In this document: one piece after another, positions 21,906 to 33,500 of the stretch
How the letters are laid out: the number at the start of each line of letters is the position of its first letter
Position numbering within the stretch: position 1 is the stretch's first letter
Origin: Dicyema japonicum
Lineage: Eukaryota; Dicyemida; Rhombozoa; Dicyemidae
Assembly (NCBI GenBank): GCA_011109175.1
Contig: RDEW01000056.1
Location: 124,001-188,000, forward strand
Direction of reading: 5' to 3'
Length of the DNA: 64,000 bases
Made by a program: the position numbers and the translations under genes
Notes under the pieces: generated by a model
Database searches by the model: none
What the model was told of the DNA's origin: nothing
Seen by the model: only the letters and a program-made list of their open reading frames with translations

Positions 21906-22469
21906 TTTTTCTTTTTTTAAATAGCCTTTTCACGAGAGCCATAATATTTATAGCTCAGCATAGGCAGGACACACACTTTATTCAAGTAAAGAAAAGTTAA
22001 TTTTAACTATTCGTAGAACCAAGGAATTATCTTCACTTCTTTTTTCTTTTTCTTGTGTGTTCTTTCTAGACAATATTATTTTTTTATCAAAATAATATTT
22101 TAACTCAAGCTGTCTTTTATTTTTTAAAATCTTATTTTGATCTCGTCCATATTTTAAATTTCGTCTTCTTTATACTGTTTGGAAATTTCTACAAATCCTT
22201 ATCGGTCAGGTTGTTGCCCATGTAATTTATGCATTCGAAAACCATTTATTTTTTTGAATCTTGTATGAAATCCTTTTGAATTCTTGATATTACTAATTGA
22301 TAAATTTTCAGCAATATTTTGTGCTTTAATGATATTAGTGCATCATTTAACAAGGCACCCAACATAAATTAAAAATACCCTTAAATTCCATAAATCCATC
22401 CATCCAACAAGCATAGTATGAAGTTCAGGAAATTTCAACAATTTGCGTGTCTTTGTTGGAGGAAAACAA
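21906..22469. repeat. AT-rich gap with a recurring LINE-tail-like block
   Basis: No gene is seen. 21925-22075 resembles 43095-43205 and 61840-61960 (shared words GGACAC, CACTTTAT and CAAGTAAAGA), so it is one of at least three copies of a dispersed repeat. Confidence 0.4.
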
Positions 22470-22620
22470 TTTTTATTATTATCAGCACTGCCGAGAACAC
22501 ATAAAAAAACAAAAGTCAATTAAGGTTCCCTTGTGCCGCGCCGGCCACCCTTTGCACCAATCGCATCCAAAGGCCTCTCCGTTTCGCAAGATCTCTTAGT
22601 TCATCGAAACAATTTTTAGA
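22470..22620 (-). mobile_element. 3' end fragment related to the full-length LINE
   Basis: The minus strand repeats the end of the intact LINE in diverged form: the codons for the GRGL.....G.A-type tail and the terminal AGCACT-GCCGAGAA block next to an AT-rich tail. It is heavily truncated. Confidence 0.45.
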
Positions 22621-23058
22621 TGTTTTTAATATCGACTATAAAGAATTTTTTAGTTTGAAATTTTCATTTTTTAATAAAATAATTGAAAAAGATTAGTAAT
22701 TTTATGTTTTTTAATAATGTGTGGCCAATTAGAGGGACTTGACTGTATATCCAAAGATTTCTTTGATGGTTATCGAAAGCTTGATTGACAGATGGTCAGA
22801 TTTCAAATCTATTATGTCTACTTGTATCTCGATCTCAACTGTGGAAAGCTTTACATTGAAATGATCAATAATCCATGGCCGAATAACTAAGTTGAAGAGA
22901 TCAGTATATCGTGTTTGAAAATCGTTTTAAATATTCTTAAGATGTAACTTTTAAATCCTCCTCCCTATTTTGTATTAAAAAATATTTTTTTCTGATTTAT
23001 GCTTAAGTGTCCAGCCAACGGCGTCTAGGCTATGGACGATGACATTATATATTAATTT
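22621..23058. other. AT-rich spacer, no gene seen
   Basis: No frame or repeat worth naming was found in this interval. Confidence 0.35.
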
Positions 23059-23690
23059 TCACCAGTTTTTTTTATTAAAAATCTTTTTTTCTGTAGCTGG
23101 TCTATTTGATTGAAGATGTTGACTATTTTCCCAGTGGAACAAATTTTTTTCCAGTCCCCGTATTTTTATGACAAGTGAAATGCTGAAAGCAAGTGTTGCA
23201 TAAAGAAGACTAAATGATTGGCATAAGTTGGTCAGTGTCGATCCAGGGAAGTTTCTGAGTCCTCTTCCATGCCGCCGATAATGGCCTATCTCCTCTTCAA
23301 ACTCATACCTTCGCATTCCAGTCTCCAACAAGTTCAGTCATTGTCCTCCCCAATCCCTTGTAGAACAAATAAGATCTTCTAAATTCCTCATAAAACGGCC
23401 ACTGTGTGGAACATAGATTTTTATGATCGTAGTAAGTCTCCTCGACTCTATTAGCATCCATTTTTAATTGCAATACACAGATCCTGTCGTTGACTTTCCA
23501 GTATCTGTACAAACATGGGACAATGTCTTTATGTATAGAAAATCCTTGAACATAGAATCTCGAATCCGAGGAAGCAACTTTAACACGTAGTTTCCTACAG
23601 GCAGCATACCGATCCGCCATATTTTGGAATGTCCGAACACAATGTGCGTCTCTTCGTAAAATCTTTGTGTCCATTGGTGTTGAAGATAAG
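23059..23690 (-). pseudogene. AP-endonuclease fragment of a LINE related to the intact one
   Basis: The frame 23303-23674 has LYRYWKVNDRICVLQLK and ends VGDWNAKV, the D-W-N catalytic block. After a frame change, 23059-23331 continues RRHGRGLRNFPGSTLTNLCQSF. These align with LHRYWKIDDRIYV, AGDWNAKA and GRGIRNYSGTALAYFCESF of the third full-length LINE (55304-58366). The RT half is absent. Confidence 0.65.
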
Positions 23691-24104
23691 AAAGGTTAGT
23701 TCATTTTGAAGTCTCAAACTCTTTTAGACATTTATGCAATTAAGGCGCGTAAACACCTCAGACAATTTTTTATCTTAAATATTAATTTAAAAAATTTCTA
23801 TTTAAAAAAACTTTAGTTAAATTTATTATTTTATAAATAATTTAGTGAGAAATCGATTCGTTTCCTAAAGAAACTTGGACGCCTAGCTACACTAAAAAAG
23901 CCAAGACGCACGTGAGACTCGGTGGCTTCTCCAGTTGATTTCTGTTGCGATCGGAGAGGCAACTCAACGTCGATTATGTAGACAGGGACCGCTTTTGATT
24001 GATTTTTGTATTTTTTGTTAATGATTTATTGCCTTTAATTTAAAATTGAATAAAACAAAATTAAAAAAAACAATGAATTCAACCAATTTGCCAGAGACAG
24101 GATT

Positions 24105-24670
24105 TCTTAGAATCGATTTCCATTTCGCTGAGGACAGTTTACTCCGTCCTTGACATATCTCCTCCCAGACTGGTCAGAGAGATCATCTCGGTGGACGGAG
24201 CAAAGGATCTTGGTATTTACTCATATTTATGCAAAGAACAACTGATTAGCCTTTCTTTGGAGATTTATATTGAACGAACCTTCAATCCATGTGAAGCTTA
24301 TTCGTATACCAAAAAAGGGCGGCTGGACTGATTCGAGTGAGATTGAAGGGGCCAAGGACGCTACGGGGGATGTCCTCATTTTTCTTGACTCACATTGTGA
24401 GGCAACATCTGGTAGAAGACACTCTAACATTTGAGGGGAGAGAACTTGGAAATATCCTTCAGAGTATAAAATAACTAAATATGTTACTTGGATGTGCGGG
24501 GGATCTCTCCAAATCCACTCCTGCTTGTTAGTGGGGCATATCTTCTGCACCAAGAATCCATATCAGTAGGGAATAAAAATGGACGTCTTTACTCTAAATT
24601 AACTACGACTAGCCCACGTGTGGATTGATGAGTACAAGAATTACTACATAAATTCTTCTGGTCCTTATTA
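24105..24670 (+). pseudogene. Polypeptide GalNAc-transferase pseudogene with internal deletion
   Basis: Readable GALNT blocks are LRTVYSVLDISPPRLVREII, then VKLIRIPKKGG and ATGDVLIFLDSHCE. The D-S-H is the Mn-binding DXH motif of these Golgi enzymes, which start mucin-type O-glycosylation. The first blocks join in frame if 24214-24250 (37 nt) is an intron. Next comes WMCGGSLQIHSC..VGHIF and LRLAHVWIDEYKNYY, normally more than 80 residues further on. The stretch that should lie between (with the GGxxW and acceptor-binding region) is missing, and stops interrupt the end. No lectin domain follows; LINE sequence begins at about 24640. It is a dead gene piece. Confidence 0.7.
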
Positions 24671-24890
24671 ACTTAGCGTCGCACCTCATAGTGAGAGCAA
24701 ACTTTGTAGTGGATCCTGATCTTTTCCAACAAGATAATTTTTCCGTAGAGGAAAAAACCACCCCCACATACATATAATAGTGATGGGAGAATGACTCGTT
24801 GGAAGACAAAGAAAAAAGTATCCAACCAAGCATTCGTAGACACAACATTGCTTGAAAGCCTTCTACCTCCTTGCTGCAATCTCTACCTTT
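24640..24890 (-). pseudogene. Fragment of LINE family B C-terminus
   Basis: The minus strand reads FQRVILPSLLYVCGGGFF, equivalent to VILPSLLYGCEGW in the family B copy at 6990-8560. It is a short remnant overlapping the end of the GalNAc-transferase pseudogene. Confidence 0.5.
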
Positions 24891-25245
24891 GCTTGTCTTA
24901 ATGATTAAAATATAAATCTCTTGAGAGTTCCCTTTGGGAGTTAGTTTCCTGTTTAATTAAACGTGGCACGTGATCGTTGAATCTCTCTGCTCTTCTTCGG
25001 TAAGAAAGGGCACGGTGTCCGTATATATCGACTGCTCCGTGGTGTGCTCAATATTTTTCAATCCCAGTCGAGTGGGAGTCCAGATGCAGACTGTCTCGTC
25101 GAGGCGTGTTTCACTACTAATTTCTCTCACTACCAATTCTCCCTAAAGAACCCAGTCCAATAGGTCACGTGATATGTAATACATGTCTTAATCTAAGTTT
25201 TTCCTTCTAAGACCATCTGGAAAATAACATGGCTCATGTGGTAAC
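24891..25245. other. Spacer before the hAT element, no gene seen
   Basis: No supported coding frame was found. The last eight bases (25246-25253, just after this spacer) form the left target duplication of the hAT element. Confidence 0.35.
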
Positions 25246-25253
25246 ACCTAAGG

Positions 25254-27132
25254 CAGAGGTTCCCAAACTTATTCAGGTCATCGCCCCCTTTAACAAACTT
25301 TTAAAAAATATCGCCCACCAGGAAAACCTATATGGCAACGAGTTGGAAATAAAAAATTTAATAATTAATGTGAACAATGATGTTGCAAAAAGTTAGACAC
25401 ATTTTTCTCAATATTTAGGTTCAGTTTTGTAAGCCTAATCCGTAGATCTTCTCTTTCAACAATATCCAAGCGGTTTCTCCTTTTGGTAATTAGCTGTGAT
25501 ACAATACTGAAGCCTCTCTCAACCAAATAAGAAGTGGGGAAAACAATAAAAACAATTTTGATTTTTTCCATAACATAGGATATTTTTCAGGAATATCTTT
25601 TTTTAACCAAAAATCTTGATACGACGGTTGTTTAAAAGTGAATTTAGTTTAACTTCGCCTAAATTAATTTAAAAAGTAATTATGTTATCCAATTAAGTCG
25701 TGTCCGACCCTTGGAGATCTCATGAACGAGTTTCCTTCACTCTCCCCGATCCGTTGCAATTTGGAGTAGCCTTTACATAGGCATTCCCGTGACGTCTTCC
25801 ACCGTGGATAGCCACCGAGTCCTCGGTCGACCAGGTCTTCTTTTCCTAGTAATATTGGTCAACATAATGGTTCTTTCCAGGGAGTCAGAGCGGACAACAT
25901 GCCCAAAGAACGCTAATCTGTGTTTTACGATTCTTCCTTCTAGCGAAATGTCCGTCTCCACCCGTTTGAGTACATCGGTGTTTGTTATTTGGAAGTCCAA
26001 GGGATTCTTAGTAACCTCCTCCAGCATATTACCTTGATTAAATTAATATCAGCAAATTGTAATTTCACATTAATTCATTAACTTAGCAAAAATATCCGCT
26101 AAGTAAGCCAGATCATGTTTAACGGATTCTAGTTCCGGGCCAATTTGAGAAAATCTACAACAGTGCTGAAAAGAGAGAAAATCCGCGCCAAACAGTCGCC
26201 CTTTGATTACCACCGTACTTCAGTGTGTATTAATAATCGTATAAAATCTTCATCATTTTCAATACATAGCTCTCGACTAAGATGTGAATTTAATTTTGTT
26301 AATAGCAGAAATAACTGTATTGAGAGAGTCATGTAGACGACCATTTGTATTTTTAGCAACCAGATGCTGTCGATGGATTACGAAATGAATAGTCATTACA
26401 TTTGGTACGTGTTCTTTTAAGTATGCCACAAACCGCGATAGCGACCAATTATTGAAGGTGCCCATCAGTTGCACATGCAACTATATTTGTTAATGGTATA
26501 TCTGTAAGACAGAAAAATTCATGGACTGTCGAACATTGATTTCCCCTTTGTATCAGTTTCAAGCTTTCGAGCAAAAAGTAATTGTTGAATAATAAAAATA
26601 CACCGCAAATCACGCTAGTGTTAATTTAAAATTACAAGTTCACCATACTGAATTTCTATTATATTAATTTATTTTATTTATTAACCCAGGATATACCGAT
26701 AAATAAGTTAAAGTAAACGACTAATTAAGTGAATCCAGTTTCCACTTCTACAGAAACAGAGTCCATCCGGAATCAGCATAAAAGGTAAAAGACGTCCATT
26801 ACATGCAGTTGTGGAAACCCCTCCAGTGGAGTGGGGAAGAGCAAGTGATTTTTTTCGTGCCGGCCTGGCACTGGACGTCACCTAAACAGGTGGATCACGT
26901 GACGCCACACTATTAGGAAGAGAGAGGAGGGACAGACAAGCAGAAAACTTCAACCAATTAACCACGCAGAATCACATGGCGCCATGCGGCTAAATTTTAA
27001 ATTAATTAAATGTATTATATAAATTTTACGAATAATTTATTATCGCCCCTTGAAATTAAAAATGCCCCCGATAAACGATTTACTCATAAACGCCACCTTT
27101 GAATTTCTTATCGCCCACTTTGGGAATCCCTG
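25254..27132 (-). mobile_element. Bounded hAT element with 8-bp TSD and nested LINE
   Basis: The left end is CAGAGGTTCCCAAAC (25254) and the right end, on the other strand, CAGGGATTCCCAAAG (27132). The flanks ACCTAAGG (25246-25253) and ACCTAAGA (27133-27140) match at 7 of 8 bases, as expected for hAT target duplication. Transposase pieces lie on the minus strand: 26277-26480 and its continuation give LKEHVPNVMTIHFVIHRQHL and CIENDEDFIRLL, and 25365-25571 gives the dimerisation domain FPTSYLVERGFSIVSQLI..KRRNRLD. These match ZBED5/SCAND3-type hAT transposases. The two pieces are separated by a LINE insertion. The transposase is broken. Confidence 0.8.
25640..26035 (-). mobile_element. LINE 3' fragment nested in the hAT element
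   Basis: The minus strand reads RLAFFGHVVRSDSLERTIML followed by KRRPGRPRTRWLSTVEDVTG, the 'GH..R.......G...GRP..RW.D' C-terminus of an AP-type LINE. It sits exactly between two pieces of the hAT transposase, so it was inserted later than the hAT. Confidence 0.7.
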
Positions 27133-27140
27133 ACCTAAGA

Positions 27141-27832
27141 AGATAAAATAGCTCTTTAATCCCTCAAACACTCTTGACCAACTAAAGAGTTTTTCGATTG
27201 GGCTTAATTTGACATCGATGACCTTAAACAACAATTTTTAAACTTCACACTACAGGATAGTCTAGTAACCACCAAAAAAGCCACATTGGACTGTTAACCA
27301 TTGGTTCCCTTAGGAAGAAAAGACTGGAGTAAATAAATAAACTGTAATATTTTCATTGCGTAACAAGAATTTCTGATATAAGCCACCACGTGATGTGATT
27401 AAGGTTAACAACATAAATATTGACACCGTCATGAATAGACGCAATATTGATTCTTCAGTCGACTGCTTTAACAACTCTTGAATTATATTGGGCACTGGAA
27501 ATGTCTCCACTGAATTTTTGCCTTTTTAATTCCTAAGAAGAGTCATGCGGTTTACCTAGCCAAGGAGATCCCCAGTGACTGGCTGGCATCCAAAAAATCT
27601 ATATCTTCCTTAGGGTGTTGGAATGGACAAGATTCGAACCCGGATCCGACGTGCATCCGACACTTCTCTTGTTCAGAATTTGGTTTTCAATGCCTCCGTG
27701 CCGCGACACCTCTTTCGTGCTCAATTAGAAAAGGAAGACAAGGAGACCACCCACGTGGCAAATATCATAATTCAGCTTACATCACACCAAAAAATCAAAA
27801 TTAATACTAATAAACTAATCCACGACCACCCC
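27141..27832. other. Spacer, no supported gene
   Basis: The long plus-strand frame that begins here (27623) runs antisense through ARPC2 exons and is dismissed as a shadow. Nothing else is supported. Confidence 0.4.
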
Positions 27833-28960
27833 TCACTTGGGCTCAAATGTCCTCCCCCTAAAATGAACAACCAATGCTTACGAGGCTGTCTTCTTCTCCA
27901 CAGGTTTTTCATATTTGCACCGATTTATCCTCTTCATCAACCCCACACTCTGGTCCCTCAACCTCGATATGAAGAACATCTAAGAATCACCCACATCCCC
28001 CACATTGTAGTTGGAGACCGAATAGTAGATTTGCATAGGCATAATTGTAAGTATCTTAGCCACCATCTCCCTCTTCGAGAAAAGCCTCCCATCGACCACT
28101 TTTAACATATTTTAGGGGACCAACTCATGGATAAGTAAATTGTGTTGCTGTTGGGTGACACATTGAACGCCTTCTTAAGCTCCTTTGGGGGATCTCTTTC
28201 ATTGTATGTCACCAAGGGGGCCATATTGTTGTACTTCTGGAGGTTCTTCAATTCCTTAAACTACCAAACACGTGACAACCTGAGCAAACTGTTTCAAAAA
28301 CAGGAAGTAGATTGAATCCTCACTGTAGATGGAGAAGAACATCCAGAAAACCTGATTCTCGACCATGAGGTACCTATTCAGTCACAACAACTTGAGTACA
28401 GCTTGTCCGACCTTCCAAGGGGGAGAGTCAGTTTCTCAGGTGTCTTAGAGTTAGCAGCAGCGTCGACGAAGTGGTTAACAAGAGCAGAGATGCACTGAAT
28501 TTGAGAAACTGGGCCTTCTTGATCTCCTCAGAAATCTCCTCACTGAGTGGGGGAGTCAAGTCGTACTTGAGGACCGCAGTTGAATTTGATTCAAAGGAGA
28601 TGGACTCCTTGTAATATTGTTTTAATGACTAATAATTAATTTAATTATCACATTTTGAATAATATCAGTTAAATTATTCATAAGGGGAAACAAAATTTTA
28701 AGCTGAAATAAAATAATGAGACACCTGGATAACGTAGCGACTGTCTCCCAAGTTGCTAAATTTGTAGACAATGTCGAAAAAATCTAACTTAATTACACTT
28801 TGAAGGGCTTACCGTGTGCTTCTCCCTTGATGGGGTCTGGCTTGTTGCTATTGGTTAAACAGTGGTATTACCCTTTCTGTACAGCATTGAGCCTCGATTC
28901 CAGTATCTCGCTGATCACTTTAGTGCCAATGCTTAATATTGCCTGATTGGTCGAGTCCAT
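27833..28960 (-). CDS. ARPC2: Arp2/3 complex subunit 2 (p34-Arc), nine exons
   Basis: This is the actin-nucleating Arp2/3 complex subunit that with ARPC4 forms the structural core and contacts the mother filament. The spliced frame starts MDSTNQAILSIGTKV and contains GNKPDPI, FFDIVYKFSN, SLKQYYKE, YDLTPPL, LVNHFVDAA, YLMVENQVFW, YNERDPPKELK and the C-terminal FFISRLR...SGRTFEPK. All align in order with animal ARPC2 (GNKPE, LKFYKEL, LLYDLENLP, HREPPLELK, THTRMR, GKTF). In-frame introns are 28848-28871 (24 nt), 28784-28812 (29), 28629-28724 (96), 28374-28399 (26), 28255-28279 (25), 28099-28124 (26), 27980-28003 (24) and 27858-27881 (24). One base is missing near 28495 (codon before CISALV). A loop of about 20 residues in the middle is shorter than usual. 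Confidence 0.85.
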
Positions 28961-29074
28961 CAGAATATTGCTTTTTATGGTATTTAAATTGGTTTTATTT
29001 ATTTTTTGAATTATTATTTTTTAATTAATATTTAATTTAATAATAATTCATAATTATACCTTTTCTAAAATCAC

Positions 29075-29567
29075 TCATGATATTATATTATTGACCCCAT
29101 CATCTTTAATTCCCTCATTGGTGAGATTATTCGACTGCCATGTAGTACTAGTCACCCACGTGCCGCAGTTGTATGTTTTCTTAGCTAACTCCCTCCCAGT
29201 TCTTACAACCAGATATGAAGCATTCATCTTCCCTATGGAGATTTTCTCTGTTAGGCCAATGTTCCACCAATTCAACTTACTATGGCGGTTAACTCTCGCA
29301 TGGCGGGCAAACTTTTGGATCGATCATCTACCAACGGAAGCTACGACCCGTCGGATAATCTTAGAACTTAGTCTACCAGCATTCATACACGGTCGGGTGG
29401 TCCCAAATCCGTATGGAAGCGTCCGTCTGACTTTTATGCTCTCGTTGACAAGCGTTTTCCTTCAGTTGAGGAAGTACCTGACACTGGTTTCTTATATCCC
29501 CCGTATCGATTTTGCGTTAGCTGCATATCAAGATCCTTTACTATTCTTCTCAACGTCCGATATTTAG
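29075..29567 (-). CDS. Candidate uS2-like (mitochondrial ribosomal S2) gene piece
   Basis: The minus-strand frame 29275-29075 contains ASYLVVRTGRELAKKTYN and then CGTWVTSTTWQSNNLTN. The spacing of G, W and LTN matches the uS2 motif G-x7-W-x4-LTN exactly. Upstream, RRTLPYGFGTTRPCMNAGRL may be an earlier part but contains a TGA before the join. No targeting peptide or complete protein could be assembled, so this is a family suggestion rather than a firm call. Confidence 0.35.
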
Positions 29568-29992
29568 AATTAAATTAAGTGGTCTCTTCAGTAAGACTGC
29601 CTCATGGGGGTGGAGGCAGAACAAGGACCAAGCATATAAGGTGGCCTAAGACATAGTTCAGACATCATTTGATGAGAAGGCGCAGACAATAGTCTTGGAA
29701 AAATGAATAAACTGAGATGGAAGTAACTCAAACAAGAGGGGCAATTAACTCCAAATATGAATTCGGATAACACGTCAAATGCGGTATATTCCTCGAGTCA
29801 ATCTTTAACTAGTATCAAATCAAAGTCCATATTTGAATCACTCGGTAGATATATATATTTCACGGTTCTCGAAGCAATTTTCGTCTCCTATCAGTATAGA
29901 CATCATATAGAAAGTATCTCCTTCCACCAGGACATAAAATACCTCTAGCATTAAATATAAGAAGTTTCATACGGAAACATTCTCTTGTACAG

Positions 29993-30264
29993 TCCGACCT
30001 CGAAATGGAGCAAAAATTCCCCAATTTTGAGGTTTTCCAGAATGGAATTTGCTTATGAGGCTGGCGGACAGGCATGCTAAAAAAGTTGTTGATTGCTATA
30101 TAACTTTTTCGTTGGTTAAATAAAACTGGGTTTGAATTTAGTTACTAATTTCCCTAATTTTGGGTTTTATTTATAAAAAATTCATATTACTATTAAAATG
30201 ATAAGTCACAATAAAATTGAGGTTTTCCCCGCAATTTGTGTATCCCGAAACGAAGGTCGGACTG
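29993..30264. mobile_element. Small pogo/Tigger-like MITE
   Basis: The left end CAGTCCGACCTCG at 29993 and the right end, read from the other strand at 30264, CAGTCCGACCTTCG, form terminal inverted repeats 270 bp apart. Such CAGT..CCTCG ends are typical of pogo/Tigger elements. TA precedes the left end but does not follow the right end. The inside contains the last about 60 bp of the RLE-type LINE (30048-30110). Confidence 0.45.
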
Positions 30265-30320
30265 TTTCTTTTTACATATTCTCCTCAATTTTATACTTGA
30301 CAAATTGGGGGGACTCAATT

Positions 30321-30512
30321 TTACACGAGTATGAGGAGAGAGGTGATGTCGTATCTCAACTTTGCAAGATCACCCCGTATACTACCAAGGACTTTTAATT
30401 CCCAATCACTTATTTTCAGAGGTAACTTGTCATGTAGTTCGTTCACTGAGTACATTGGTGGAGTTAGTCGCAATTTTTTGAGTTTGGGAAAGATAATAAT
30501 GGCTCCACTCAT
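30321..30512 (-). CDS. Unassigned exon-like frame, 63 residues
   Basis: The frame reads MSGAIIIFPKLKKLRLTPPM...KISDWELKVLGSIRGDLAKL and ends at 30321. It has protein-like composition and no repeat relationship was noticed, but no family is recognised. The second full-length LINE copy begins 29 bp away, so a gene may have been interrupted here. Confidence 0.25.
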   Translation of the reverse strand: MSGAIIIFPKLKKLRLTPPMYSVNELHDKLPLKISDWELKVLGSIRGDLAKLRYDITSLLILV

Positions 30513-30540
30513 TATTTTTTAAGAGACCTTTTATTTTTTA

Positions 30541-33500
30541 TTTAAAGCACTCCCGAGAAGTCATAAAATTAATCAAGCCTCCCTTGTGCCGTATTTCTAG
30601 CCATCCTCTCTATCAGCCTCTTCCAGGACCCTCTACTTCGTGCCAGTTCCCTTAAGGTATCTAGGTCGTCTGCGGAAGTGAGCTTCAGTCCCACAGCCGA
30701 CAGGTCTCCATTCAAAATAGTTGGGAGTGTGACTCTTGGTCTTCCACGGAAACCGGCTCCCGTATGCATTAGGTAGTTTTCCATGGCGATATTCGCGGGT
30801 ACTTGAGCATTTAGACGTAAGATATGTCCAAAGAGACTCCATCTTGATCTGAAGATCTCCTCGGATAGTATACCAGATTTGCACTTCGAGTAGAGGTCAT
30901 TGTTTGAGATCTTCTTAGGCCACTTGATCTTGATTACTGATTTCAATTGTGTCCTGTGGAAAGCGTCAAGACGGTCCATCTCTTGTTTAGAGATTCCCCA
31001 AGTGCCTGAATTGTAGGTCAGGACGGGGATGACAAAAGCCTTATATATTCTGAGTTTGGTGTTTAATCCCATCCTCTTCTTATGACCCCACATATTCGAT
31101 ACTTTCTTTAGTGCACACATTGCGAGGATTTTCCTCCGAGAAACATCTTCTGAGTCCCCGAGAAGCGAACCCACCTTCTTTTGCTTTCTCCAAGACTCGT
31201 CCGATCTTCGATCATTGCGTGTAAGTGTTGTGAACTCTGTTTTATCGGTGTTAACGGTTAAGAACCATTTCGAGAATACGTGTGGAAGAACGTTAAGCAT
31301 GTGTTGAAGTACTTGAATATCCTCAGAAACAAAGTCCAGGTCGTCCGCGTAGATTATCTCGTTATAATTGTTGCCAACCAGGGGTCTGAACTCTCTTAGT
31401 GCGGCCTCAAGGTAGACAATAAAGAGGACCGGGGATAGTGAGTCCCCCTGTGGAACTCCACGTGAGGTCGAAAAAAAGTTAGAGGTAGAGTCACCAATTT
31501 TGACGGCAAGTTGAGTGTTCCGCATGAGTAAGTGTATTATTTTGACATCGTCAGGCAGTAGAAAACTCTCCAACACTTCCATAAGTTTTCCACGGTCCAC
31601 CGAGTCGAACGCACGGGACATGTCGATACCAAGTATCTCAATAGATTTTTTGTATTTTTGGCACAGGGCACAATACCACCTGTGCCCCCATACCACGTCA
31701 GCCGTGGACCTGCCCGTCCGGAATCCACTTTGGCCGTCCGAAAGAAATATGTTCACCCTCTCCTTTATTCGGTTTAAAGCAATGAGGGATAATGTTTTTC
31801 GTATGGAGGTTAGGAGTATAATAGGTCTGAAGTTGTGAGGGGGCCTTTACTTTTTCCCGGTTTTTGTAGTGGAATTAGCCACCCTTTTCCCAGTTCCAGT
31901 TCATCTGCACCCTCGAGAGACCGGTTGAAAATGTTAGTAATCATTTCAATTAGCTCCTCCGGGCCGTATTGTAAAAGTTCTGCAGTAATGAAGTCTGGTC
32001 CGGCAGATCTTCCGGTATTTAATTTTTTAATAGCTTGTTGAGTTTCGGATATGGTAATAGGGCTAGTTAGAGTGTACTTGTAAGACTTCCGAGATTTCAT
32101 TGCTTGGTCAGCCGCGTCCTGTTTGTTGAACATAAGGTCAAAATGGGATGCCAGAACGTTTGCTTTGTTAATGGTCCCGATAACGTCGTGACCAAGGTTG
32201 TCATGGACAGTTAACGAAATTGGACAGTTTTCTCTGCTAAGAAGCCGGATTGCTTTGAACATTCTTGGTCCGTTCTTGTACTTTAATATGTCTGAGATTT
32301 TCTCCTCAGCTTCATTTTTGGCAAGGAATCTTTGTATTTGTTTGATCTTCGTTAAGACTCTCCCTCTCTGGGTGCGCAGTACTTTGATATCTTCCGGAGC
32401 GTTTGTGTTTTCCATCCGGAGTCTGAGCTCTTTCTGTGTTACAGAGAGTTGTCCGATATCCGGATTACATTGTTTGTGACGAGATTTGGTGATGTGACCA
32501 AGCACACTAAAGGCTGTGTTTTGGATAGCAACCACTATTTCATCCCATAAGCTGTTTGTCGGCTGATTTTGGTTAATACTGTTGATGCTATCTCTCAGAA
32601 CTGCACTATAACGACATTTGGTGGATTCTTCGTAGCGTAACCTCTCAGTGTCGAAACGTACTGAGGTAAGGCCTTTGTGTTTCCCGTGTATTCCATGGAT
32701 TCTTTTAAGTACTAGCCGGGCGACCACAAGTTTATGATCGCTACTTGTTTCAAGTCCACCGTAAGATCTCGAGTCCTGTAGGAGGGCCTTCTGATGTTGC
32801 TTGCAGATAATATAGTCGATCTGATTGTATATATTGACTGTGTTTCCAGATTTGCCTTTTCTGGTACCAACCCACGTGGTCCTGTGTCTTGCCGGGTGCT
32901 TGAAACAAGTGTTGCATATGAGTAGGTTGAATGCCGTGCAAAATTGTATTAATGCCTCTCCGGGGATGTTACGGCGGTTTCTACCGTGGGATCCAATACA
33001 CGTTTCACCAGGTCTTGCTTTTCCGGCCCTGGCGTTCCAGTCCCCGGCGATAAAAAGAAAGTAAGAGGATGAAAGTGAGTTGTACACACTTGTGAGAGTA
33101 GAGTAAAACGTATCCAGTTCTTCGATATTCGTTGATACACGTGCTCCGGTTGGGGCATATACATTTATGATGGAGATCACTGAGTTGAGTTTGTTTCCGC
33201 ATTTGATTTGTAACACCGCGACACGGTCAGATACTGCCCATACTCTTGAGACACAGTGAAACAAGTGCCGATGAACAGCAAATCCGAGCCCATAGTGCCT
33301 GCAGTCTGGTGTGAGGGTCAAAAGGTAAAAATTCTGAAACAGTTCTGCAGATTGTTCGGTTATTTTCGTCTCTTGCAAACAACAGACAGAGATGTTGTAT
33401 TTACTCAGATCACGCGCCAATTGTTGTTTCTTGTAGCACTGATTGAGGCCTCGGCAGTTGAGGGATCCAAGAGTGAGGGGAGAAACTGGTAAGCAATACG

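Noticed and set aside
27640-27660. tRNA-like B-box (GATTCGAACCC, reverse of GGGTTCGAATC)
   Set aside because: The neighbouring bases do not form a T-stem and no acceptor or anticodon arm could be folded; likely chance.
27623-28105. 160-residue plus-strand ORF
   Set aside because: It runs antisense through four ARPC2 exons and introns; its composition has no family resemblance, while the minus strand matches ARPC2 across every junction.
32198-32479. 93-residue plus-strand ORF antisense to LINE copy 2
   Set aside because: Shadow frame; identical counterpart antisense to copy 1.
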